Below, piece by piece: positions 49,430-59,736 of a stretch of DNA of 64,000 nucleotides. Location of the stretch: NCBI RefSeq assembly GCF_049800955.1, contig NZ_JBNAGA010000001.1:1240001-1304000 (forward strand), in the 5' to 3' direction. The translations under genes were made by a program, and so were the position numbers. This DNA is from JAKVBH01 sp049800955 (GTDB lineage: Bacteria > Pseudomonadota > Alphaproteobacteria > Rhodobacterales > Rhodobacteraceae). The stretch's first letter is position 1, and each line of letters begins with the position of its first letter. The notes beneath the pieces are model-generated. The model was not told the DNA's origin, searched no databases, and saw only the letters and a list, made by a program, of their open reading frames with translations.

Positions 49430-52156
49430 CTATTCCTCGGCAGCCTCGTCGTCCTCGCCTTGATCTGCAATCCAGGCCACAGACACCACTTCCTCATTCT
49501 TGCCCGTATCAAAGACCTTGACCCCCCCGGCGCTGCGGGAGCGGAAGGAAATACCCTCCACAGGCACCCGGATCGATTGGCCCTTGGACGTGGCCAACAT
49601 GATCTGATCATCCATCTCAACCGGGAAAGAGGCGACAAGCGCACCGCCGCGCATGGCCTTGTCCATCGCCATCACGCCCTGGCCCCCACGCCCGCGCACA
49701 GGATAATCATGGGAGGATGACAGCTTGCCCGCACCCCCTGAGGTGATCGTGAGGATCAGGTTCTCAGCCGCGGACATCTCGGCATAGAGCTCGGTCGAGA
49801 AATTGGGATCGGCCACGGCCTCTTCGTCACCGGCATCGGTATCGTCCGCAAGGCCCGCCATGGCGCGGCGCATCTTGAGATAAGCGGTGCGCTGTTCCGG
49901 CGTGTATTTGGAATGTCGAATGATCGACATGGACACGACCTCGTCGCTGCCCTTGAGGGTAATGCCCCGCACACCGACTGACGCCCGCGAGTTGAACACG
50001 CGCACATCCGTGGCGGGGAAGCGAATGGCCCGCCCGGAATTCGTCACAAGCATCACATCATCTTCATTGGAGGCAATGCGCGCATTGATCAACGTTGTCT
50101 GCTCGTGCTCGCCTTCGAATTTCATCGCGATCTTGCCGTTGGCTTTCACATTGGTGAAATCGCTCAGCTTGTTGCGCCGCACTGTGCCCGCAGACGTAGC
50201 AAAGACGACCTGCAGATCATCCCAGTCCTTCTCGTCGCGATCCACCGGCATGATGGCCGCAATCGAGACGCCCGTGGGGATCGGCAGGATGTTCACAATC
50301 GCCTTGCCTTTGGCGGTGCGCCCACCCTGTGGCAAGCGCCAGGTCTTGAGCTTGTAGACCATCCCGTCCGTGGTGAAGAAGAGCAGCTGCGTATGCGTAT
50401 TGGCGACGAAGAGTGTTGTCACAACGTCTTCATCTTTGGTCGACATGCCCGACAGGCCCTTGCCCCCGCGCTTTTGCGCGCGGAAGTCGGCCAGCGCGGT
50501 GCGCTTGATATAGCCGGATTCCGTGACCGTCACGACCATGTCTTCGCGTTCGATCAGGTCTTCGTCTTCCATGTCGCCCGACCAATCGACGATCTCGGTA
50601 CGACGGGGGACGGCGAAGAGCTCTTTTGTCTCGCGCAGCTCATCGGCGATGATGCCCATGATCCGCTCGCGGCTGCCGAGGATTTCGAGATATTCGCGGA
50701 TTTTGCCCGCCAATTCTTCGAGCTCGTCGGTGACCTCCTTCACGCCGATCTGCGTGAGGCGTTGCAGCCGCAGCTCAAGGATCGCCCGGGCCTGGGTCTC
50801 GGAGAGGTTATAGGTCCCGTCGTCATTCACCGGGTGCAGCGGATCGTCGATGAGCTTGAGGTAAGGCACGATATCGCCCGCAGGCCAGCGGCGCGTCATC
50901 AGCTTCTCACGGGCCTCAGCGGCGTCGCGGGAGGCACGGATCGTGGCGACGACTTCGTCAACATTGGTCACGGCGACGGCCAGACCGCACAGGATATGAC
51001 TGCGATCACGTGCCTTGCGCAAGAGATGCGCGGTGCGCCGTGCAACAACGTCTTCACGGAAATCAATGAAGCTTGTCAGGAACTTGCGCAGCGTCAGTTG
51101 CTCCGGCCGCCCGCCGTTCAAAGCCAGCATGTTGCACCCGAAAGAGGTTTGCATCGGTGTGAAACGGAACAGCTGGTTCAGAACAACCTCGGCTGTCGCG
51201 TCGCGCTTGAGCTCCACAACGACGCGCACGCCGTTCCGGTCACTCTCGTCCTGCACATGGGCAATGCCCTCGATCTTCTTGTCGCGTGCCGCTTCCGCGA
51301 TCTTTTCGATCAATGTGGCTTTGTTCACCTGATAGGGGATCTCATCGAGGATGATTGCCCAGCGATCCTTGCGAATTTCCTCGACCCGTGTGCGCGCGCG
51401 GATGATGACCGAGCCGCGCCCCTCCAGATAGGCTTTGCGCGCCCCGGACCGGCCCAGCATGATGCCGCCTGTGGGGAAATCAGGGCCGGGCACGTAGTCA
51501 ATAAGCTGTTCGGACGTCAGATCGGGATCATCAATCAACGCCAGCGTTGCATCGACGACTTCGCCAAGGTTGTGCGGCGGAATATTCGTCGCCATACCGA
51601 CGGCGATGCCGCCCGCACCATTGACGAGCATATTGGGGAAGCGCGCCGGCAGAACGGTGGGTTCCCGATCTTTGCCGTCATAATTGTCCTGAAAATCGAC
51701 CGTTTCCTTGTCGATGTCATTCAGCAGATAGGCGGCGGGCTTGTCCATCCGCACTTCGGTGTAGCGCATGGCGGCAGGGTTATCGCCGTCCATCGAGCCA
51801 AAGTTGCCCTGACCATCCAGCAATGGCAGCGACATGGAAAAATCCTGCGCCATCCGCACCAGCGCGTCATAAATCGCGCCATCGCCATGGGGGTGGTATT
51901 TCCCCATCACATCGCCCACCGGGCGCGCGGACTTGCGATAGGATTTGTCATGGCTGTTGCCGGTCTCGTGCATGGCATACAGGATGCGCCGATGCACGGG
52001 TTTCAGCCCGTCCCGAAGATCCGGGATGGCCCGGGAGACGATGACGGACATGGCGTAATCGAGATAAGCGGTGCGCATCTCGTCCACGATGCTGACCGTG
52101 GGGCCGTCGTAGGGAATTTTCTGTTGATCTTCAGGGGTTTGTTCGTTGTCGCTCAT
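49430..52156 (-). CDS. gyrA: DNA gyrase subunit A
   Basis: 908 residues from ATG 52156 (a GTG five codons earlier is possible). The catalytic Tyr is in PAAMRYTEVRM, and the quinolone region is GKYHPHGDGAIYDALVRM. The GyrA box reads AQKRGGKG, a variant of QRRGGKG. Six beta-pinwheel blades follow and the tail is acidic (GEDDEAAEE). It introduces negative supercoils with GyrB. Gly93 occupies the position of E. coli Ser83, while Asp97 matches Asp87. Confidence 0.98.
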   Translation of the reverse strand: MSDNEQTPEDQQKIPYDGPTVSIVDEMRTAYLDYAMSVIVSRAIPDLRDGLKPVHRRILYAMHETGNSHDKSYRKSARPVGDVMGKYHPHGDGAIYDALVRMAQDFSMSLPLLDGQGNFGSMDGDNPAAMRYTEVRMDKPAAYLLNDIDKETVDFQDNYDGKDREPTVLPARFPNMLVNGAGGIAVGMATNIPPHNLGEVVDATLALIDDPDLTSEQLIDYVPGPDFPTGGIMLGRSGARKAYLEGRGSVIIRARTRVEEIRKDRWAIILDEIPYQVNKATLIEKIAEAARDKKIEGIAHVQDESDRNGVRVVVELKRDATAEVVLNQLFRFTPMQTSFGCNMLALNGGRPEQLTLRKFLTSFIDFREDVVARRTAHLLRKARDRSHILCGLAVAVTNVDEVVATIRASRDAAEAREKLMTRRWPAGDIVPYLKLIDDPLHPVNDDGTYNLSETQARAILELRLQRLTQIGVKEVTDELEELAGKIREYLEILGSRERIMGIIADELRETKELFAVPRRTEIVDWSGDMEDEDLIEREDMVVTVTESGYIKRTALADFRAQKRGGKGLSGMSTKDEDVVTTLFVANTHTQLLFFTTDGMVYKLKTWRLPQGGRTAKGKAIVNILPIPTGVSIAAIMPVDRDEKDWDDLQVVFATSAGTVRRNKLSDFTNVKANGKIAMKFEGEHEQTTLINARIASNEDDVMLVTNSGRAIRFPATDVRVFNSRASVGVRGITLKGSDEVVSMSIIRHSKYTPEQRTAYLKMRRAMAGLADDTDAGDEEAVADPNFSTELYAEMSAAENLILTITSGGAGKLSSSHDYPVRGRGGQGVMAMDKAMRGGALVASFPVEMDDQIMLATSKGQSIRVPVEGISFRSRSAGGVKVFDTGKNEEVVSVAWIADQGEDDEAAEE

Positions 52157-52348
52157 GTGGTCGCCTGACACTCCGCTGCGATCTATATGTTGTTATACAT
52201 CACTATATCAGAGCCATCATATGGGGTGCAATGCTCCTGCACACAGCGATTTGGCAGCCAGCCCTGGCCTGTGCTAACATATTGTTTTTATTGAAAAGTA
52301 ATTCTTCTTGGGCATCATTGACGAGAGTAGCCAGCAAGAAGGATACAA

Positions 52349-52618
52349 ATGGCCATGACTGAAACGGAAATGATGCTGAAAGGATATGGGCTCACAACAG
52401 CAGAAATGTTCTACCGAATGCCGGACTACGCCCATGTGCTCAACACCTTCGTCTGGCAGGAATACGACCTCGCGCCCGACCATCCCAAGCTCTTTGAATT
52501 CATCGACTTCTGGCAAAAGGAAATCGATGGCCCCCTGCATTCTGTCAGGTTCACCCACCGCAAGATGATCTCTCCGGGCGAATGGCGTTATGTGACGGGT
52601 GAATTCACCTACCATTGA
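52349..52618 (+). CDS. Usg-family protein
   Basis: 89 residues, alphaproteobacterial Usg family: LKGYGLTTAEMFYRMPDYAHVL, TFVWQEYDLAPDHPKLFEF and a KEIDGPLHSVRF stretch, ending GEFTYH. Function is unknown; the name derives from genomic position in some rhizobia. AAGGA precedes the ATG. It is divergent from gyrA. Confidence 0.9.
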   Translation: MAMTETEMMLKGYGLTTAEMFYRMPDYAHVLNTFVWQEYDLAPDHPKLFEFIDFWQKEIDGPLHSVRFTHRKMISPGEWRYVTGEFTYH

Positions 52619-52682
52619 TCTGCCCGACCTTGCAGAGCTGTCTCAGACGGCTAGGGTGCCCTGATCAACAGGGAGGCCCCAG

Positions 52683-53438
52683 ATGTCCGAGTTTGCCATG
52701 TATCCAAGCCTGAAGGGCAAAACCGTTCTGATTACGGGAGGGGCGTCCGGGATCGGGGCCTGTATGACAGAAGCCTTCGCCGCTCAGGGCGCCAATGTCG
52801 GCTTTCTTGATCTTGATGCGGCCGCCAGCGCAGACCTTGCGGGCAGGACGCCGGGCAATGTGGCCTATGAGATTTGCGATCTGCGGGACATCGACGCGTT
52901 GCAACAGGCCATTCTTCGGTTGCGTGACAAGCTCGGAGGTTTCGATGTCCTGTGTAACAACGCCGCCCGGGATGATCGGCACAATTGGCAGGATGTCACG
53001 CCCGAGTATTGGGATGAGCGCATGGCCACAAACCTGCGTCACATGTTCTTTGCCATTCAGGCGGTGGCCCCGGATATGATCGCGCGGGGCGGGGGCTCTA
53101 TCATCAACATGGGGTCCAACTCCTGGTGGGAAGCGGGCGGTGGTTTTCCGGCCTATACCTCTGCCAAGGCGGCTGTTCACGGGTTGACGCGGACCATGGC
53201 GCGTGACCTTGGCGAGCATCGCATTCGCGTGAACTGCATCGTGCCGGGCTGGATCATGACCGAACGCCAGAAAGAGCTGTGGGTCACGCCTGAAGCCATA
53301 GACAAGCACCGTGACCGCCAATGCTTGCCGGATCTGATTGACCCGGTCTATGTCGCACGCATGGCCGTATTTCTGGCATCCGACGACGCGGCCATGTGCT
53401 CGGCGAGCAATTTCATGGTCGAAGCGGGCTCCATCTGA
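52683..53438 (+). CDS. Short-chain dehydrogenase/reductase
   Basis: 251 residues. Cofactor loop ITGGASGIGACMTEAFA, acid DLD at the end of beta-2 favouring NAD(H), CNNAARDD in place of NNAG, catalytic Ser in MGSNSWWEAG and YTSAK. The C-terminal FLASDDAAMCSASNFMVEAG is classical. Substrate is unknown, maybe a sugar or polyol; no neighbouring pathway helps. AGGGAGG is upstream. Confidence 0.9.
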   Translation: MSEFAMYPSLKGKTVLITGGASGIGACMTEAFAAQGANVGFLDLDAAASADLAGRTPGNVAYEICDLRDIDALQQAILRLRDKLGGFDVLCNNAARDDRHNWQDVTPEYWDERMATNLRHMFFAIQAVAPDMIARGGGSIINMGSNSWWEAGGGFPAYTSAKAAVHGLTRTMARDLGEHRIRVNCIVPGWIMTERQKELWVTPEAIDKHRDRQCLPDLIDPVYVARMAVFLASDDAAMCSASNFMVEAGSI

Positions 53439-53495
53439 AGCCGCGCTTCAAACAACGCATGTTCTGTCCGCCGCGATGCTCGCGGCAGAGGCGCG

Positions 53496-54053
53496 TCAAG
53501 GAATGATGCGGGTGTACTTCACGCCTTCCAGCGTCGCGCCAGCACGCAAACCGGCTTGCCCGAAGATCACGGCAACGACAGGCGCCAAAGACGTGGTGGT
53601 CTCTGCCGCAAGTGTCTCGCCGCCTTCTGGATAGGCATATTCAATATTGGCACCAGCCGCCCAGCCGGAGGACCGGCGGAAGTTCTCCAGAGCCGTTTCC
53701 GTCATGAAGAACAGAACATGGGCGTATTGCTGCGCCCCGATTTGAAGGCCCGTCGAAATCTTGGTGTTTGAATAGTAATCCGTCGTCACACCGTTGATGC
53801 GCAACGCGCCGCGCCCAAAAGCGCCGCCAATGCCAAGCCCGGCTTCTGTCACGAGAGGCATAACAAGCATGCCCACGGATTTCGCCGCCAGTGTCCGGGT
53901 CCCCGGGAATTCGGCAAACATTGCCGCGAGGGTTGAATCAACGCGCGCATCGATTGTCGCGGGCGCTGGGGAGCCCACGCCGTTGCCGCAGGCTGCCACG
54001 CCCGTCGTGGCCGCCAGGCCCAAAAGAAAAGGTCTGCGAGAAAGTCTGCTCAT
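53496..54053 (-). CDS. SYLF-domain lipoprotein
   Basis: 185 residues. The leader RRPFLLGLAATTGVAAC is a lipoprotein signal with an Arg pair, Tat-like. The SYLF (YSC84) domain includes AKSVGMLVMPLVTEAGLGIGGAFGRGAL, ISTGLQIGAQQYAHVLFFMTETAL and AETTTSLAPVVAVIFGQAGL. SYLF domains bind lipids; the bacterial role is unclear. Convergent with the SDR. Confidence 0.88.
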   Translation of the reverse strand: MSRLSRRPFLLGLAATTGVAACGNGVGSPAPATIDARVDSTLAAMFAEFPGTRTLAAKSVGMLVMPLVTEAGLGIGGAFGRGALRINGVTTDYYSNTKISTGLQIGAQQYAHVLFFMTETALENFRRSSGWAAGANIEYAYPEGGETLAAETTTSLAPVVAVIFGQAGLRAGATLEGVKYTRIIP

Positions 54054-54171
54054 GTCTACCGCCTCATGTGATGTCTACACGGTCTAGTGCCGTTTAGGCG
54101 GGACTATACAACAGCTGTCACAGGCTGTCACGCAGCCTTTGCATCATGGGCAAGGGCGCGCTGATGTGAGA

Positions 54172-55164
54172 TCAGCCGTTCAGCATGCGCGCGGCGGCGG
54201 GTGCGAAATAGGTCAGAATGCCGTCACAGCCCGCACGTTTGAAGGCCATCAGGCTTTCCAACATGATCTTATCGCCATCAACCCAACCGCGCTCGGCCGC
54301 GCCTGCGATCATCGCGTATTCACCGGAGACCTGATAGGCATATGTCGGCGCGCCGAAGCTGTCTTTCACGCGGCGACAAATATCGAGATAGGGCAGGCCG
54401 GGTTTGACCATGACCATATCGGCCCCTTCATTCAGATCCCGTTCGATCAGGCGCATGGCCTCGTCGCTGTTGGCGGGGTCCATCTGATAGGTCTTCTTGT
54501 CTCCCTTGAGCGCGCCCGATGCGCCCACGGCATCGCGGAACGGGCCGTAAAACGCGCTCGCATATTTAGCGGAGTAGCTCAGGATGCAGACGTTTTGATG
54601 GCCCTCGGCTTCGAGCGCCGCGCGTATCGCGCCAATGCGGCCGTCCATCATGTCTGACGGACCAATGATATCGGCCCCGGCGCGGGCCTGGCTCAGGGTT
54701 TGTTTGACCAGCGCCTCAACCGTGCGGTCATTCACAATCACGCCGTCCTCAACAAATCCGTCATGACCATCGATATTGTAGGGATCAAGCGCCACATCCG
54801 TCATGATCGCAATATCCGGCACCGCCTCCTTGATCGCCCGTGTGGCCCGGTTGGAGAGGTTCTCGGGGTTCCAGGCTTCCGCGCAATCCTTCGTCTTCAG
54901 GCGTTCATCGGTATAGGGAAACAGGCAAATCGCCGGGATGCCAAGGCTGTGGGCTTCGCGTGCGGCCTCCACAACCTTGTCAACCGACAGACGGTTGACC
55001 CCGGGCATGGAGCCGATGGGCTCCTCAACGCCCTCGCCATCACGTACAAAAACGGGCCAGATAAAATCCCCCGGCGTCAGCGTGTTTTCCCGAACAAGGT
55101 CGCGCAAGGCGCCGGAGGCGCGGGTGCGGCGGAAACGGGTGGCGGGGAAGGGCGCTTGGGTCAT
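54172..55164 (-). CDS. hemB: Delta-aminolevulinic acid dehydratase (porphobilinogen synthase)
   Basis: 330 residues from ATG 55164. Active-site Lys residues lie in ILSYSAKYASAFYGPF and MVMVKPGLPYLD. The metal-switch region reads DPYNIDGHDGF, so the catalytic-zinc Cys triad is replaced by Asp residues, the Mg-dependent form usual in alphaproteobacteria. It condenses two ALA to porphobilinogen in heme and bacteriochlorophyll synthesis. Confidence 0.97.
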   Translation of the reverse strand: MTQAPFPATRFRRTRASGALRDLVRENTLTPGDFIWPVFVRDGEGVEEPIGSMPGVNRLSVDKVVEAAREAHSLGIPAICLFPYTDERLKTKDCAEAWNPENLSNRATRAIKEAVPDIAIMTDVALDPYNIDGHDGFVEDGVIVNDRTVEALVKQTLSQARAGADIIGPSDMMDGRIGAIRAALEAEGHQNVCILSYSAKYASAFYGPFRDAVGASGALKGDKKTYQMDPANSDEAMRLIERDLNEGADMVMVKPGLPYLDICRRVKDSFGAPTYAYQVSGEYAMIAGAAERGWVDGDKIMLESLMAFKRAGCDGILTYFAPAAARMLNG

Positions 55165-55313
55165 GATCGTCTTCTTTCGCAAAGTCTGCTCCAGTCCTGC
55201 CAAGCGCGGATGTTTGTGTAAACCCCTCATGACAGTTTGGGTCAGATCAACGCAGGGCTGGTCGTCGCCGGGCCTTCGCGTTAAAGCAGGGACAAAATGA
55301 GGCCGGGCCTGCG

Positions 55314-55844
55314 ATGAATGACGTCTATACTTCCGTGTTCGAGCTGATCGACATGCGGAGCTTTTCGAACCTCTGGTATTGGATCGCGCTGGCGGTCATG
55401 TGGTCAACCGCGAGCCACTGGGTGCTGGGCGTGCCATTTGACATGGTCTCCCGTGCGCGCAAATACGGCGGCCAGACGATGATCGATCTCGAAGATCTCA
55501 CCCGGATCAACGTGAACCGATTGCTCTTCATTGGGCGTATGGCCGGGATCTGGCTCGTGGCGGTGTTCTGCTTCATCCTGTCGGGCCTGTTTACCGCAGG
55601 CTTCGTTCTGGCCAATGAATTTGCCCAGGCCACGTTCCTGCTGGTGTTTCCGCTCTCGATCATCTGGTTGCTGAGCGTGAACACGGCCAAACTGATTGAA
55701 ATGCAAGAGCTGCACGGCGAAGCCCTGTGCCGCCGCATCACGCGCCACCGCTTTCACATTCAGGTCCTTGGCATCCTGTTCATTTTCGTGACCGCCATGT
55801 GGGGCATGTATCAGAACTTTTCGATGGGCGTTTTGGGGCGCTAA
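55314..55844 (+). CDS. Conserved Rhodobacterales inner-membrane protein
   Basis: 176 residues with four hydrophobic segments: FSNLWYWIALAVMWSTASHW, MAGIWLVAVFCFILSGLFTAG, ATFLLVFPLSIIWLLSV and VLGILFIFVTAMWGMY. Similar proteins carry the database label component of SufBCD complex, which nothing in the sequence supports. FELIDMRSFSNLWYWI is the recognisable start. The function is unknown. It is 41 bp before mfd, in the same direction. Confidence 0.8.
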   Translation: MNDVYTSVFELIDMRSFSNLWYWIALAVMWSTASHWVLGVPFDMVSRARKYGGQTMIDLEDLTRINVNRLLFIGRMAGIWLVAVFCFILSGLFTAGFVLANEFAQATFLLVFPLSIIWLLSVNTAKLIEMQELHGEALCRRITRHRFHIQVLGILFIFVTAMWGMYQNFSMGVLGR

Positions 55845-55885
55845 AGTCCTCTCTCAGCAGTTGACAAACCCCATGCCTGCGCCAC

Positions 55886-58800
55886 ATGCACGCCCTCATG
55901 GCACAGACACTGACAATAGGCGGCGCGCCCGAGGGGTTTGACGCGAAACTGCTTTTGCAGGAGGCACAGCGTGGCCCGGTTGTGCATGTCGCGCGCGACG
56001 ACAAACGGCTCGCAGCACTGCAATCTGCACTTGCGTTTTTTGCGCCCGATATGCCCGTGCTGACCTTTCCGGCCTGGGATTGTCTGCCGTATGATCGTGT
56101 CTCCCCCAATGCCGATATCTCTGCCATGCGCATGGCGACGCTGGCCGGTCTCGTCCATGGCGGGCCCAAAGAGTTTATCCTGCTGACAACCATGGCCGCG
56201 GCCACGCAGAAAGTCCCGGCCCAAACCTTGCTCAAGGAGGCGGCCTTCACGGCGCGCGTCGGCGGGCGGGTCAATGAAAAAGCACTGCGGGCGTTTTTGG
56301 TCCGTATGGGGTTTGTGCAAGCGCCTACGGTCATGGAGCCCGGCGACTATGCCATCCGGGGTGGCATCATCGATATCTTTCCGCCGGGCGAGGGCGGGCC
56401 TGTGCGGTTGGATCTGTTTGGCGATGTGCTCGATGGCGCGCGCCGCTTTGATCCCGCGACGCAGCGCACAACGGAGAAGCTGGAGCTGGTTGAGCTCGCG
56501 CCCGTCTCTGAGGTCATCCTTGATGAGGCGGCCATTACCCGGTTCCGTCAGAACTACAGGATCGAATTTGGCGCCGCAGGCACCGATGATCCGCTTTATG
56601 AAGCCGTGAGCGCGGGCCGCAAGCATCAGGGCGCGGAGCATTGGCTGGGGCTCTTCCATGACCGACTTGAGACGCTCTTTGATTATCTGCCCAATGCCAC
56701 CGTGACGCTTGATGATCAGCTCACGCCCGCGCGGCTTGCCCGTTGGGACATGATCGCTGACCAATATGAGACCCGTCGCCTCGCCCTTGCGGACAAAGGG
56801 CGGATGGACACGGTCTACAAACCCGCCCCGCCTGAAACGCTCTATCTTGATGATGCCGCATGGAGTGAAGCGCTCGGCGCGCGGCGTGTGGTGCAGTTTC
56901 ATCCGCTGGCGCAGGCCTCGGGCCCCGGTGTCGTCGATGGCGGCGGGCGGATCGGGCGCAACTTTGCGCCGGAGCGCCAGCAGGAAAAGGTGAGCCTTTT
57001 TGGCGCCTTGGCGAGCCATGTCAAAGCCCGGATGCAGCAGGGCCCTGTGGTCATTGCCTCCTATTCAGAGGGTGCGCGCGAGAGGCTCACCGGGCTCATT
57101 GAGGACGAGGGGCTGGCCGAAGCCATCCCGGTGCGCGATTTCAAAGGCGTGGGCAAACGGGGCCTGCATCTGGCGATCTGGGCGCTTGAGCACGGCTTTG
57201 AGGGGCCACTTGCAGCGGATGGCACGAAAACCCTCACGGTCATTTCCGAGCAAGATGTTCTGGGCGATCGTCTGATCCGTGCGCCCAAGAAAAAGAGGCG
57301 CGCGGATAATTTCCTCACAGAGACCCAAAGTCTGAGCCCCGGCGATCTCGTCGTCCATGTCGATCACGGCATCGGGCGCTACAAAGGTCTCGAGGTTGTC
57401 ACGGCGGCTGGCGCGGCCCATGAATGTATCCTGCTGGAATATGCCGAGGCCTCGAAACTCTACCTGCCGGTGGAGAACATCGAATTGCTGTCGAAATATG
57501 GCCATGACGAAGGTCTGCTCGACAAGCTGGGCGGCGGCGCCTGGCAGGCGAAGAAAGCCAAGCTGAAAGAACGCATCCGCGAGATGGCGGACAAGTTGAT
57601 CCGCGTGGCCGCCGAGCGGGCTCTGCGCAAGGCGCCTATCATGGATCCGCCGACGGGGGCCTGGGAAGATTTCTCCGCCCGCTTCCCCTATCAGGAGACG
57701 GATGATCAGCTCAAAGCCATCGAGGACGTGATCACCGATCTGCATGCGGGCACGCCGATGGACCGGCTCGTGTGTGGTGACGTTGGCTTTGGCAAAACCG
57801 AAGTCGCCATGCGCGCGGCCTTCGTTGCCGCCATGTCGGGGCTGCAAGTGGCTGTCATCGCGCCCACAACCTTGCTTGCGCGCCAGCACTATCAAAGTTT
57901 TGCCGAACGTTTCCGCGGATTTCCCATCAACGTGCGCCCGCTGTCGCGTTTTGTCTCTACCCGGGATGCCAATCTGACGCGCGAGGGCGTATCCAAAGGC
58001 ACGGTTGATATCGTCATCGGGACCCATGCGCTTCTGGCCAAGTCGATCCGTTTTCAGAACCTCGGCCTTTTGATCATCGATGAAGAGCAACGCTTCGGGG
58101 TGGGCCATAAGGAACGGCTCAAGCAACTGCGCTCGGACATCCATGTCCTCACGCTGACCGCAACGCCCATTCCGCGCACCCTGCAGCTCTCCCTCACTGG
58201 CGTCCGTGATCTCTCGATCATCGGCACACCGCCCGTCGACCGTCTCGCCATCCGGACCTATGTCAGCGAGTTCGACAGCGTGACCATCCGCGAAGCGCTC
58301 CTTCGGGAGCATTACCGGGGCGGGCAGAGCTTCTTCGTTGTTCCCCGCATCAAGGATTTGCCGGAGGTGGAAGACTTCCTCAAGACGCAAGCGCCAGAGC
58401 TCACCTATGTGGTCGCGCATGGACAGATGGCGGCCGGTGAGCTCGATGACCGGATGAACGCCTTTTATGACGGTAAATTCGACATATTGGTCGCCACGAC
58501 CATCGTCGAAAGCGGCCTCGACATCCCGCGCGCCAATACGATGGTGATCCACCGTGCCGACATGTTTGGTCTCGCCCAGCTCTACCAGATCCGTGGCCGC
58601 GTGGGCCGCTCCAAGACCCGCGCCTATGCCTATCTCACGACCAAACCGCGCACGCGCCTCACACCCACCGCCGAGAAACGCCTCCGCGTGCTGGGCTCGC
58701 TCGATACGCTGGGCGCAGGCTTTACGCTGGCCTCCCAGGATCTCGACATTCGTGGCGCGGGCAACCTGCTCGGAGAAGAGCAATCCGGCCAGATGCGCGA

Positions 58801-59371
58801 TGTGGGCTATGAACTCTATCAAAGCATGCTGGAAGAGGCGATTGCCAAGATCCGGGCAGGCGAGATGGAAGGGCTGTCCGAGGCCGATGACCAATGGGCC
58901 CCGCAGATCAATCTTGGCGTGCCTGTGTTGATCCCCGAAGATTACGTACCCGATCTCGATGTGCGGCTGGGTCTCTACCGCCGCTTGTCCTCGCTCACGA
59001 GCAAGGTCGAGCTGGAAGGCTTTGCCGCCGAACTCATTGACCGCTTCGGCAAACTGCCGCGTGAGGTGAATACCTTGCTGCTGGTCGTGCGCATCAAGGG
59101 CATGTGCAAGAAAGCGGGCATCGCCAAGCTCGACGGCGGCCCAAAAGGCGCGACGATCCAGTTCCACAATGATAAATTCGCCTCGCCCCAGGGCTTGGTC
59201 GATTTCATCAAAGATCAGCGTGGGCTTGCCAAGGTCAAGGACAACAAGATCGTCGTGCGCCGGGATTGGAAGAAAGACAGCGACAAGATCAAAGGCGCCT
59301 TCGCCATTGCTCGCGATCTGGCTGAGAAGGTTGTCGCTGAGAAAAAGCGCCGCAAAGCCCAGGCGTCCTAG
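55886..59371 (+). CDS. mfd: Transcription-repair coupling factor
   Basis: 1161 residues. UvrB-like N-terminal part (~1-340; PVLTFPAWDCLPYDRVSPN), RNA polymerase interaction domain (LSPGDLVVHVDHGIGRYKGLE), translocase motifs I GDVGFGKTEVAMRAAF, II DEEQRFGVGHKERLK, III LTATPIPRTLQLSL, VI QIRGRVGRS, then the C-terminal TRCF domain. Mfd pushes stalled RNA polymerase off DNA lesions and recruits UvrA. ATG 55886 or 55898 may be used; neither has a clear ribosome-binding site. Confidence 0.97.
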   Translation: MHALMAQTLTIGGAPEGFDAKLLLQEAQRGPVVHVARDDKRLAALQSALAFFAPDMPVLTFPAWDCLPYDRVSPNADISAMRMATLAGLVHGGPKEFILLTTMAAATQKVPAQTLLKEAAFTARVGGRVNEKALRAFLVRMGFVQAPTVMEPGDYAIRGGIIDIFPPGEGGPVRLDLFGDVLDGARRFDPATQRTTEKLELVELAPVSEVILDEAAITRFRQNYRIEFGAAGTDDPLYEAVSAGRKHQGAEHWLGLFHDRLETLFDYLPNATVTLDDQLTPARLARWDMIADQYETRRLALADKGRMDTVYKPAPPETLYLDDAAWSEALGARRVVQFHPLAQASGPGVVDGGGRIGRNFAPERQQEKVSLFGALASHVKARMQQGPVVIASYSEGARERLTGLIEDEGLAEAIPVRDFKGVGKRGLHLAIWALEHGFEGPLAADGTKTLTVISEQDVLGDRLIRAPKKKRRADNFLTETQSLSPGDLVVHVDHGIGRYKGLEVVTAAGAAHECILLEYAEASKLYLPVENIELLSKYGHDEGLLDKLGGGAWQAKKAKLKERIREMADKLIRVAAERALRKAPIMDPPTGAWEDFSARFPYQETDDQLKAIEDVITDLHAGTPMDRLVCGDVGFGKTEVAMRAAFVAAMSGLQVAVIAPTTLLARQHYQSFAERFRGFPINVRPLSRFVSTRDANLTREGVSKGTVDIVIGTHALLAKSIRFQNLGLLIIDEEQRFGVGHKERLKQLRSDIHVLTLTATPIPRTLQLSLTGVRDLSIIGTPPVDRLAIRTYVSEFDSVTIREALLREHYRGGQSFFVVPRIKDLPEVEDFLKTQAPELTYVVAHGQMAAGELDDRMNAFYDGKFDILVATTIVESGLDIPRANTMVIHRADMFGLAQLYQIRGRVGRSKTRAYAYLTTKPRTRLTPTAEKRLRVLGSLDTLGAGFTLASQDLDIRGAGNLLGEEQSGQMRDVGYELYQSMLEEAIAKIRAGEMEGLSEADDQWAPQINLGVPVLIPEDYVPDLDVRLGLYRRLSSLTSKVELEGFAAELIDRFGKLPREVNTLLLVVRIKGMCKKAGIAKLDGGPKGATIQFHNDKFASPQGLVDFIKDQRGLAKVKDNKIVVRRDWKKDSDKIKGAFAIARDLAEKVVAEKKRRKAQAS

Positions 59372-59736
59372 ACAGGGGTGTAACGGCAATCCGACGGCTC
59401 TGACCGATGAGTTCACGGAGCACGTTTTCCGCACCAAAGCTGACAAACCCTCTGGGTCTCATAGCGGGCCTTCACTGCTGGATGCGAACATCCGGCGTTT
59501 GAGGCGCAACACAACGCGTTGCGTCGGCGATCACCACGTCTCTATCCAGACCGACGAGTTTACCCCGGAATGCCGAAGAGCCCCCTTCAAAAACGTCATC
59601 CAAAATACGATGCACAACGGCGCAACGCCAAAGAAGCACGGCCCCCTTCATCTTGCCAAATAAACTCCCGCCGGAGGCATCCAACACTGGCCACAGGCCC
59701 AGCCCTCTGGCATGTTCGCGAAAAAGGGCAGACACG
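59372..59736 (+). other. 365-bp region without a convincing gene
   Basis: Both strands have open stretches, but no ribosome-binding site, signal or family motif was seen. It must hold the promoter of the downstream methyltransferase. Confidence 0.5.
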
